A DNA stretch of 64,000 bases from Amblyornis subalaris (Eukaryota; Chordata; Aves; Passeriformes; Ptilonorhynchidae). Of this stretch, positions 49,246-59,258 are shown in pieces. Each line of letters opens with the position of its first letter. The first letter of the stretch is position 1. The position numbers were made by a program, and so were the translations under genes. The stretch is from positions 1,000,809 through 1,064,808 of the forward strand of contig JACAXG010000092.1 in assembly GCA_018881555.1 (NCBI GenBank). Reading direction: 5' to 3'. The notes beneath the pieces are model-generated. The model saw only the letters and a list, made by a program, of their open reading frames with translations, was not told where the DNA came from and searched no databases.

Positions 49246-50798
49246 AAATCCTTGCAAGAGGGGGAACCCAGTGGTACCTGAGAGCTGATGAGCTGCATAG
49301 CAGCTGTCAACCCAGGGAGAAAAAGAATTTTTTGCTGTAGAACTAGCAACCATGGCAAAATCACAGAAGCCCCCCTCCATCCCAAATGTCACCTTCAGAT
49401 GTGACATTACCCATCTCCAAGGCAGGACACCACCCACTGAACATGCTGTATGACTAGAGTCACTCAAGCTCCACCTACACGTAAAAATATTTTAAGTTAA
49501 AAATGGGGAGAAGTTAGGGGTGACTATTGCAACTTCTGGTATCAGTTGATGGGCTGAACTTGTCTTCTTCCTCATAGGAATGCCTACTGGGTAAGAACCA
49601 TATTCTATGTGTGCTGAATGATCATCTCAAGCCAGTTTTTATTNGGGATTAGAGCTCATTAGTACATTGCTTTGAATGAGTTTTTGCAGCCAAATACTAT
49701 CACAGCCAGTCCTCGAATCCTAACACGTCACAATTTTGTATTATATTATTAAAGAATGTTACTCCATATGCTGCTAGTGTGAGTCCTTCAAGGGCACTAA
49801 CATTTGCCACAGTTGATAAAATGCTTGGCTCGGGAGGCCTAGGAGAGGGTCTCTCTTATGCTGTTGGCTTGTGTCCCTGTATCTTTCTGGGAGCACCAAC
49901 AGACCAATTAAAGGTGTGGAGACCCAGGAGGGGATATTTCTGTTTGCATGTGACCCTGAACAAGTCAGTCAAACTGCTCTTCAATCCAGAGCACTGTTCA
50001 GAGAAGGGTCTCCATAACAGGACATGACAGGTCAGATACAAGGGTCTTGGCTTTCCTGAGGCACTGACAAGCTAATCAAACACCAAGAGTTTGACAAAAT
50101 ATCCCCTTTCACGTGACAACAGTGGAAAATTAGACTTTATTATAAATAATTTTAAACNATCTCAGAAATAGTTCTGTTTTCATTACTAAATCTACTAAGT
50201 AAAATTCATTTGTACTTTTCCATTTCTCAAATGAGTGGTATTCATGGCCTTGAAATGTATATTTTCATTTGGTGATCCAAATTGAAACTGNTTTTTTATT
50301 TTTTATTTTGCTTTGAAACTTGTATGGACCTATTTACAACATGAAACCACCATATTCTCCTATAGTTTCTTCAGAAAGAACACCAGAAGGTAAAAATTAA
50401 AGCCTTTAGGTTCTATTGTAGCAACAGGACCCTTTGATAATGGGGTTTGATAATGGGATAATGTTTCACAGTATTATGGTGTTTATTTTCACGATTGTAT
50501 AAAGTTACAAAATATATGAACTCAGAAATAATTCCCCAAAGTGTTTGTTTTAGATTGTTCACACAATGGGGCACTTTGGAACACAGCATAATTTCCTGCC
50601 CTAGTAGGATGGTTTTCTCAAAAGGAAAGAAACCTAGGAAGGCCACCTTTTGGAAGATATTGACCACAAGTCAGGGCTTAGTTGAGTGAGAAACTGAGTT
50701 TTCAAACTTCAATACANTTAAAACTTCATGACTCATAAGGCCAGGTTCTGGACTATTCTACAGGCAATAACTTCTAAAAGACATAATAACGTACCTAT
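49246..50798. other. Unclassified DNA between LTRs
   Basis: The first 230 bp after the TSD are less AT-rich than average (minus frame 49467-49243, no motif). The rest is ordinary. A small duplication, 'tttgataatggg' twice, occurs at 50434-50457. No gene or named repeat. Confidence 0.45.
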
Positions 50799-51462
50799 AA
50801 AAAAAAAAAAAAAAGGCTGTGCAGCGGTTGAGAAAGAGGTGTGAGGGGAAAAAAAGGGTTTGAGAAGCAACTCCACAGACAGCAAAGTCAGTGAAGAAAG
50901 ACGGGGAGGAGGTGCTCCAGGCATCAGACCAGAGATTTCCATGCAGGCTCTGGAGATCACAGTGAAACATGTTGTCCCCCTGAGGNCCATGGAAAGGACC
51001 AGATGGAAACAAAGAGCTCCTGCAGTCCATGGAAACGACCTGTGCTAGAGCAGTTATTAAGAACTGCAGCCAGTGAGAGGGACCCATGCTGGAGCAGGGG
51101 ATAAGTGTGAGGAGGAAGAAGAGGCAAGGAGGATCTGTTATGGACTGATCACCACCCCCTCTTCCACATACTCTGTACCACCTCGGGCTTAGAAGGTAGA
51201 GTAGTCAGGAACAAAGGAGTGAAGCTGAACCCGGGAAGAAAGGATTTTTGTCTCTGTGTGTGTGTGTCTGTGTGTGTGTGTGAAGGTGTTTTAGCTGTCT
51301 TGGTTTCTCACCTTCCAAATCTATTTTTAATCAGCAATAAATTAAATTAATCTACCTTTACTTGAGCCTGTTTCACCTCTGCTGGTAACTGACCCCCAAA
51401 CTCTTCCACCCTCTTTTGTCTCCCTGTGCTATTGGGGTCAGAGAGAAGTGAGAGTGACTGGG
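50799..51462 (+). mobile_element. Outer LTR, left part (interrupted)
   Basis: After a 16-A run (50799-50814) the sequence 'ggctgtgcagcggttgag' opens a run of blocks I recognise from an abundant bird LTR family. These are 'gtcagtgaagaaagacgggg', 'aggaggtgctccaggc', repeated 'ccatggaaaggacc / ccatggaaacgacc' units, 'gctggagcagggg', 'aacccgggaagaaagg', a TG microsatellite, and 'aataaattaaattaatc' (polyA signal region, about 51338). The family's terminal block then continues beyond the inserted LTR at 52421-52463. The left end is truncated or unrecognised and no TSD was found. It is the same family as the copy at 74-640, in opposite orientation. Confidence 0.75.
51255..51282. repeat. (TG)n microsatellite within the outer LTR
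   Basis: About 14 TG units with a single C interruption, inside the LTR. Confidence 0.92.
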
Positions 51463-51559
51463 TGTCGCGTCCCGCTGTGGGAACGCGGGGAGTTCTTTTG
51501 AAACGGATCGTCCAGGACAAAATGAAGTCAACCGAGACAAATATTATAACTGAGAACCA

Positions 51560-51565
51560 TTTATT
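51560..51565 (-). terminator. Polyadenylation signal of inner LTR
   Basis: TTTATT on the plus strand within 'aaccatttattggaaac', AATAAA on the minus, about 100 bp from the U5 end. Confidence 0.55.
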
Positions 51566-52109
51566 GGAAACAAAAAGTGTGTACTAAAAAGTAACGGAAA
51601 GGACAGAAAATGAGGAAGGAAAAGTGAAAGGAATGGGGGAGAGAGAGAGGGAAGACAGGGAGCAAAAGCGGGCGTTACCGCCAGAGCCTTCGGGCTGTGC
51701 TGTTGNGTCCAGCCGGCAGGTGCTGTGTGCTCTCCCCGCCGGGGAGCTTGCGCAGCTCCGGAGAGGCGCGGCTGTCAGGGCGCAGCTCCCACAGCGACGG
51801 GCGGCCGGACACGACGGGCGTGGACGTTCGGACAGGAGGTGCAGCACCCTGGACAGGGTCGTGGCGGGGTCGCGGCGGCGGGCTGGACCGGCGAAGCAGT
51901 TGGAAGCAGGTGACAGCCNGGGCAGGAGCAAGGCAGGCAGGGTGTCGGGCAGGAACGCGGAGAGGCAGAGCGGGCGAAGGCTGGAGCAGGCGAGGGAGGT
52001 GGCAGGGCAAGTGTCTGGCCAAGTGTCCAGCAGCGTCCTGCAAAAGACCCAAAAATCAAAAAGGACCAAAAGCGNAGGAGNAGAGAGCGAGCTGCAGAAA
52101 CCACAGTTA

Positions 52110-52117
52110 CTTTTATC
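52110..52117 (-). promoter_or_regulatory. TATA-like box of inner LTR
   Basis: CTTTTATC on the plus strand is GATAAAAG on the minus. It is followed downstream (minus) by the GC-rich leader. About 300 bp of U3 lies between it and the LTR start. Confidence 0.5.
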
Positions 52118-52420
52118 CCCCCTGGCTCCTCGCGGGGGCTGCTCGCTGATAGGGAGCCATTGGCCCANTCCAACNTTCCGCTGCGATCCATTGGTGGAGA
52201 TCCTTCACCACCCGATCGGAGGACCCTTCTGGAGGGCGGGTGTCCTCCAGGGTCTCCTACTGACTGCCAAGTCCATGAAATGGCTGCTAGGCGGTCTCCC
52301 TAGAGACAGAGCCTGCCTCCATCCTCTCCCAGTTGCCTCTTGCATGAAGCACAGCCCCTCCCCCACATAGCTTTCACAATCGAATGTTGAGACAGATTAA
52401 CATGGAACTGGTTCCTCACA

Positions 52421-52463
52421 CTGAGCATGGGGTCTGAAAGCTAGCTAAGGTCAGCCCAACACA
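52421..52463 (+). mobile_element. Outer LTR, right terminus
   Basis: 'ctgagcatggggtctg...aaggtcagcccaacaca' matches the ending of the outer LTR's family (typically '...ccagggtcaacccaccaca'). It directly continues the sequence broken at 51462. This is the evidence that the inner LTR landed inside the outer one. The end is ACA at 52463. Confidence 0.7.
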
Positions 52464-54325
52464 ATACTAGAAACTGAAAGTCATTCCCCATTGGCACAAA
52501 GCTTGTGTTCAGCTTTGAGTCTCAGTGAATCTCGGTGAAGTAATGTATTATGTAGGTTTACATATGTTCTGTATGATATTTGGTATTTCACCAGTATTGT
52601 GCATCAATTACCATTATGGTTCCCTCCTATTCCACATGCCTGCCCTTTTGGATCTGTAACATTTTTTTCTGTCTGCTTCTATTAAAACAACAGAAAATTG
52701 AATTATATCAGCAACTTCCGAAAAGAGTAAGACCAGCCTCCATAAATATTATTCTGTATCACTGAACAGCTTTTAAACACATTTTCCTGGTTTGTTTTTC
52801 TTTTTAAGAATTTTAAGAGGTTTTTGTAAATGTATTTTTAAAGTAGTTGAATAATTTTAGTTCTTATTATCAGTTATGAAGGTTTGCATTTGNTAAGGAA
52901 GTGTTATGAGATACAGCATAATCTGAGGTAATTTAAATAATAAAGGCATATCAGTCACGCTCACAAGCAGCCTGTGTCATTTTGAAACAATCACTGTCAG
53001 AATGTTCTTTTCTTTTCTTCTGAGGAAACAAGGCCTTTGAAAATGCCTAGTTATAATCAGTTGTTCCAGTTATTCTGAAGTAATTAGCATTTTTTATTTC
53101 ATATTTGTGGCACTTTCTCAAGAGAAAGGCATACATCTAGCATTTCGAGAAGAAAACTCAGGTGTTATTCTCCAGATAGACAAGCTATCTAAATAGTCCT
53201 TGAATAAATTTCTGCTCTGAATAAATACATATAGAAACAAAAAAAATAGAACTTATTGACTACAGACAGATAGAAATTATTTAAAATTAGTAAAAATCAT
53301 ATACACGACCTTTTTTTCTTTCCTGTTGCCTGAAAATAGGCTCTGACCATTTCCAAATGAGTACCACTGATGTGGCTGCCAATAGTTCTGAAGACAAAAG
53401 ACAGAGAGATGGGGACATAAACAGGTTAAAAAAACCCATATGAGGAATTAGGCAGAGATAGAAAAGAAGATAAAAGTAGAAAACAAAAGCAAATAGTGTG
53501 CAACTAGAAACTAGAAATGCAGGAAAATAAGAAATATGAGGAAAGAAGGAAAGGCAGAGAAAGAAAAACACAAGGAAAAGAAAATATTTATTATTTGAAA
53601 GTGTCTAGTGTATAATATTCAGCCCATTCCTGCAAATTTATGAAGATATCAGTAATTTCCATCAATTTTACTTCCCACAGCAAATTTTTAGTTTCTGGAA
53701 ACTTAGAAAAGAAAACAGTCATGGTTACACAATGGAAACAAAGATTGTTCCGGGAGATGTGTATTGTTTTATCCTAATAATTTTCACTTTTTAATATTAA
53801 AGTTTTTATGTATATGTTCTAGGATCTTCATTTATTTTTCCTTTCAAAGCATTAACAGAACATTGTCACGCTAAAGTATAGTCTTTCAAAGAAAAGTTCA
53901 CATTCTGGTGCATCTTTGCTATTTAAACACAATTCTCTAAAACATATATTAATGCCTTTGTCAAGGAGCAAAGACAGATTAACATAAACTATGGGTAGAC
54001 ATGACTGAAGGATANTAAAATGTGATAATTTGTGAACATGGGTAGGCAAAATAAATCAAAATAAAAGCATGAGAGAGCATAAAGAAATTGAGATAAACTC
54101 CATAGTTTGAAAATGTGAAGATGCAAATACTGCAGTATCGAAGGGATTGATAAATTATTCAGAATGCTAAAAATCTACATAACCTTAAGTTCTAGGACAA
54201 ATAAGTACAGAGTTAGAATAATGTTTAGAAAACATGAATTGAAAATTCAGTCTCACAGCTGAATTCCCACAAGATCAATTGATGACTAGTGTTAGAACAT
54301 GATTCATTTAATTCATCTGGAAAAG
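52464..54325. other. AT-rich DNA with a purine-rich tract
   Basis: No gene recognised. A strongly purine-rich (A/G) plus strand at about 53395-53585 produces a hydrophobic 94-codon minus-strand frame (53571-53287), a composition artefact. Confidence 0.5.
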
Positions 54326-54435
54326 GGGAAGAAAAATCTCCATTTTTAAAAAAAGGAAATAAGGAAGATCTGGGAATTACAGACCAGTCAGTCTCACCTT
54401 TAAGTCTGGCAAGATCATGGAGCAGGCTTTCTGTG
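54326..54435 (+). mobile_element. CR1 LINE fragment (reverse-transcriptase segment)
   Basis: The order 'atctccatttttaaaaaaag', 'gggaattacagaccagtcag', 'tctcacctttaagtctggca', 'agatcatggagcaggc' matches the CR1 RT region encoding the conserved NYRPVSL and GKIMEQ segments. It is about 110 bp, truncated on both sides and out of frame. Confidence 0.75.
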
Positions 54436-56274
54436 TACCAGTTTTTTAGAAGTAAGGTGTTTTCCATGGAAAACTTTATCAATTAACAGTTATTTTTCAG
54501 GATTATACTGCATCTTTGGCAAGCATTAGAAGATACCCTTATTGGTCAAAAATTCAGCATAGTTCTTAATAATTCAGGGCATGCATATATAAAAAAAATG
54601 CAAGGGAATTCCCCACATACACTTGAAATAAACAGCAAACATAAAAAACCACAGGTATTTTATACAGGCTGCTTTGGGTTTGTTTTGTTTTGTTTTATTA
54701 AAGGGGAAAAAATGGCTGTTACAAATCTGCAAATTTTTTGCTTCACATAGCAAATCAAACAAACAAAAAAACCAGAACCACCCAACAAGAGATTTTTGGT
54801 TGAAAGCACTGAAGTAATTAAAACTCATTCTTGCAAAATATAATGCTGGTGAATGCACTTTATTAATGGGAAAAAAGAGCAGTCTTTTGCCAAAATCTGT
54901 GGGCTATGTTCACTATTTGTTCCTGTAACATCAGTGAATATTGGACAACTACTCAATTTATTCTGGAAAGCTCAGGGCAAAAGCTTAAAAACCTTCAAAC
55001 AGTTGAGGGTACTTAAATTTAAAGTGTTTTCACAACACTTGAAATAATAAAAGAGTAAAATAAAGATAATATAATAATAAAAGAAAAAATCTGACTTTAA
55101 CGTATATGATCCTATTTCTGGTGCCTCATAGATGAATTATGTAAGCTTCTTCCTTCATTTTATTTTGACAATTAATAATTTTCTATGTTTTTGTAAAAAA
55201 TGAGCATCAAAATAAACTTCATAAAATTGTTCCAATTCTATTCATAAGTATGATTCTAATTAATTTCTCATAAGTAAAACTTATGAATTTTTTTATCTCA
55301 GAACTCTGTTTTTTAATAAGCTGCCTTTTTTGTTCTCTACCATTAAAATTTTAAATAAATTAATATCTGAAATCATATGTTAAATATGTTTAGTACATAC
55401 TCAGGAAAGTCCAGGACAGAAGAATTGCCCTAAAATTCTTTGACAATAAATCAGTTCTCTAAATCTCCACACTCAGATGCCACTTATAAATATAAACAGA
55501 ACCAAAACTTATTAAATATTTTGATCAGATATACAAAAATTNCATCTGTAGAAGTCACACAACTACTGTTCCTGTGCTACTGCAGCTTAAGCTAAAGAAT
55601 TTCCTTTGATTTATATGCAAATATTTTTCTAATTATGCATTAATATACCTCTATTTTTTATCCCACTTTCGTTGATGTCTTACTGGTACTCATATTCATG
55701 TATTGGTAAGTCTGGAGAAAACTAAAACTGAAAAAACATAACAACCTGGTTTTTGTTATTTACTCCAGGAAGTATGCAACACTGCTTATCAATAAAAATG
55801 CATTGGCATTTTCTGTGTAGAAGGGATTTACCCACTGTAATAAATTATCATTGTAGTTAAGAGAAAACAGGTATGGTAAATTGAGGGGTCAAAATAGAAT
55901 AGGAAGAAAAAAAGATACAATGGGTTTAAAAATGAAACAAAAACCTCCCAACAACAAAACAAAAATAACCAGCATGGGAAATAAGAATCAAAAACTATTA
56001 GCCAAAACCAACTAGTTACAAGTACATATTTGATTAGAAGATTTCTTAAAAAAAACTTTCTTATTTTCAATCCATTTCTGCTTCATATGTTTCTTACATA
56101 GCTGTAAGGGTGTGCTTCCCCCCTGTTTAATCCATAAACACCACTGGGGTTGTGATGGCTGCATCCAGCTTACTGTGGACTTTGGGGAAGAGATAGCAAG
56201 AGGGTAGCCAAGAGCTGTCTGGGACAGTGACCCAGACATATTGCTGATATACAAATATGACCATTTCATTTTAT
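54436..56274. other. AT-rich DNA, no recognised feature
   Basis: Nothing nameable. Short A/T runs and open frames under 95 codons without motifs. Confidence 0.5.
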
Positions 56275-56820
56275 TCCATAAATAGTAGACAGCCCAGGGC
56301 CTATTAAGCCCTCCAGTATGGTAGCAGTCTGCATGGCAGGATCTCCTCCTGAGTAAGGATGTCTCTCAAGGTCACTCCTCGAAGCTGAGAGATTCATTGC
56401 CATAACAGGTTCTCAGTAAGTAATTAATAGCATGATGAACTTTGAAATCTTATCTAAGTGGTATAAAAGACTGATTGTGCACATACAATCCTTTATACAT
56501 AAACCATTGACCAAGTCTAGGACTAGGATTGGATCCAGCAGCAGCACCTAGACTCCTCTCTGCGAAGTAGTTTAGAACTCCAGGGGGTCCTTCCAAAACC
56601 TCATGTCTCAGTGATAGATACTCCCTGAGAGCTTTATCTGACCTTGTCTTCTATGTGGTACATAATTACGTGTGCCTTGCCATCAAATCTTATTAAACCA
56701 TTGTCGTATTTACCATTGAACTTTGTTAACTCACTGGTTTATATGAATAAGCATATTTTCCCTTCTCTCTTACAAGCGAAGTGTATGTGAAGTGCATCAC
56801 TCCATCCATGGCAATTGTAA
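56275..56820 (+). mobile_element. Degenerate LTR, plus orientation (ends uncertain)
   Basis: A promoter-like 'gtggtataaaagactg' (TATAAAAG at about 56462-56469) is followed about 230 bp later by a polyA-like 'cttattaaacc' (ATTAAA at about 56691). Next comes a U5-like tail ('gtcgtatttaccattgaact', then 'aagcgaagtgtatgtgaagt'). The pattern 'tgccttgcca...tcttattaaacca' recalls bird LTRs. No clean TG...CA pair or TSD was found, so this copy is old or truncated. Confidence 0.5.
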
Positions 56821-57787
56821 AAGAAAAAAAAAAGCATAGAAATCCCTAAGTTAATTAGTCCAGGACATAATCCAACAAAAGACTGAAAGAGTACATTTAC
56901 CTCTGTTAGTCTTTCTCAGAAAAGCACAGCTCAGTACTTTTGATACTCTCCATGGCCAGAGTTCAGGCACATCCGTGAGGTTCTTCACTTTGTCCAGGCA
57001 AGCAGTCACCTCCTCTTGTGGGGGTTGTAGGAAGGAGAAGGTTGACACTCTTGTGAACATGCATAAGATTCCAAAGTCATCTGTTCCTCTCCAGGTAATT
57101 TTTATGAAGTGCAGAGCTATTCTCTTAAACCAAACTTTATATAGGGACTTTTTTCATTGCATATTTTAAAGGAAGAAATTGCAGATTCATTCAGATGCAA
57201 CTGAAGGCAACAGAACTGAGATGCAAAATGCGATGGAATTTAGATTTAGAATTGAGATCTCAGAAGAATCTCATCAGGTCCATGAAAAAATATATTCCTA
57301 TTCCTAAGGGCATTTACTGCAAANAACTATGAAATAAAATGTCCTCTAAAAACAGAGTATGAAGATTATTGCAACTACAAACAAAACCCCATCCAAATCT
57401 ACTTGTACTCAAAAAACCCCTGACAATCACAAACCAGAAGTATGTTACTGGCATAGGAACTAAAAATTTAGACAGTTTGTGTACCAGAACCCTAATAGTC
57501 TCATTTGTGTAATGTTCTATGCAATGTATTGCTGTGCATTTAACTCAGTATTCTCATTCCATGTGATTTAAAGCCAAACTTGCAGATATATTAGTGTTTT
57601 CTTTTTTTTTTTCATTTTTTAAATCTCTACTACAACATTATAGATAGGATTAAGTCTACGTTTGATGTGAAATTTAAGGGACATGGAATATGCTTCTTGG
57701 TTTTCTCTTTGTCACTTCCTCAATAAGCAGGTTTCTTCACTTCCTTCCCTTTCCAATCATTCCTGCATTTTCTTTTATAAAATCCAC

Positions 57788-57804
57788 CTCTCTCTCTCTC
57801 TCTC
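57788..57804. repeat. (CT)n microsatellite
   Basis: Eight CT units in a pyrimidine-rich stretch (57780-57840). Confidence 0.85.
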
Positions 57805-59241
57805 CTTCTCCCCCACCTACTTTCCTCATTATTTCACATCCACATGATCAGTCGGCTTTACATCTCCCCTTTTCTCCACACATTTCTGTTGACCTTGATC
57901 AGTTTCTGTAGATGTCTGCATTCTGGGTTTCCTTTTCCACCACATCTTCTTTCACTAGGCATGATTTTACAGCAGAGGTGAGTTAGGTTCTCTGAGGTGG
58001 AAGCCACAATGCTTCAAAGGCTAAAGGTGAATGATGAAAGTATTTGGTCGATTTTCACAGACAAAAATTTCAGCACGGAACTCAGCTTTTCAGTTTTATA
58101 TGCACAATACATAGATCAAAAAACCCCAAAGTTATTAGCAAGTCTCCTTCAGAAAGTTTCAACATCCATGGAACAAGTTCTCTTTTTAACCTCAAGATAT
58201 AAAAAGCAAAGCTAGCTTTCTCTCTAATGAAGACAGGAGCTGTTGGATTAAACAATTAATTTACTACTTAAGCCTCACTGACATTTCTTCACTATGCATC
58301 TTGACAACACTCTCTGAGAACTTAACATCACCTTCACAAGTTTCCCTGGGAGACCAGCATTTTCATGATGGGAAGCAAGAACTGAACATGAACAACAGAT
58401 GAATTAAAACTAAAATTTCCACTTGATCCAGCAAGTCGTAGGTACAATCTAGCTACAAGCAAATCTGGTCAGCAATGCCTCAGCATTTCAGAACAAAGCA
58501 CTCAAACATGATGTTGCTGAGCCTTTGCTTGTTAAATTTGGGGTTTAACAGTATTTTTAATTAACTCGTGAAACAAACTTGCAATTTATAATGTAAAATG
58601 TTTTCCCATCCACTTTTTCGTAGGCCTTGCCTATACAATAGAAACAAAAGACATGGCAAAAAGTGTTAAAGACTGGTTAAATAACAAGTGTGATAAAGAT
58701 ATTCTATGACTTTTCCTGTGAGTACTCCCTTCTCTTCATTTAGTTCAACCCATGTCTTAAATTCAACTTGTTATTAAATAAAGTCTTTTATAATCTTTTT
58801 TACATATTCTGTAAAAATGAAAAAAAAATATTTTTATAGAGCTAATTATTTTACTTATATAAAAAAATTACAAGCAACAGATTACTCAGTTCAATTCCTA
58901 ATAGAAAAATTGGCAAGGTATGAAAGTGGAATTATACCTTAAACCTAACCCATCCTTTTGACACAGAAATAAATGGCAATTATTAAACCTGAGTAAGATA
59001 ATATCTTGTACTTTTTTCATCAGTGTTCAGCCACAGAACTTTCATTTTAATTGTTTCTCAAAATCAAGGCTTATCAAACAGGCATGTAGATATAAGATTT
59101 AAATTTAAAAGCAAATGTGTTATAGTTTAATATCTACTATCTTTCAGCAAAACACATGTTCATGTGTGAAAGCAACTGTACAGTTTACCTGAAATAAACA
59201 AGGCAAATATAGATCTTTCAGAAATATAGAGAAACCAAGCC

Positions 59242-59258
59242 AAAAAAAAAAAAAAAAA
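59242..59258. repeat. Poly-A run
   Basis: Seventeen A residues. Flanks are purine-rich AT DNA with no processed-gene body visible. Confidence 0.85.

Larger units (their letters stand above)
51463..52420 (-). mobile_element. Inner solo LTR, GC- and CpG-rich, minus orientation
   Basis: It begins TGTCGCGTCCCGCTG (51463) and ends GTTCCTCACA (52420). It is flanked by CTGGG (51458-51462) and CTGAG (52421-52425), a 5-bp TSD with one mismatch. On the minus strand AATAAA lies at 51565-51560 and a TATA-like GATAAAAG at 52117-52110. The R region would therefore be about 550 bp and very GC-rich, with many intact CpGs. Retained CpGs suggest a fairly recent insertion. The 248-codon plus frame (51624-52370) and the 161-, 150- and 138-codon overlapping frames arise from GC richness and carry no protein motif. 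Six N positions fall inside. Confidence 0.78.

Noticed and set aside
51624..52370. 248-codon plus-strand open frame, longest in the window, and overlapping 138-161 codon frames
   Set aside because: It lies wholly inside a GC-rich LTR in which stop codons are scarce on all frames. It has no recognisable domain, and overlapping long frames exist on both strands.
53287..53571. Hydrophobic 94-codon minus frame resembling a membrane protein
   Set aside because: Phe/Leu/Ser richness comes from a purine-rich plus strand (53395-53585). Composition artefact.
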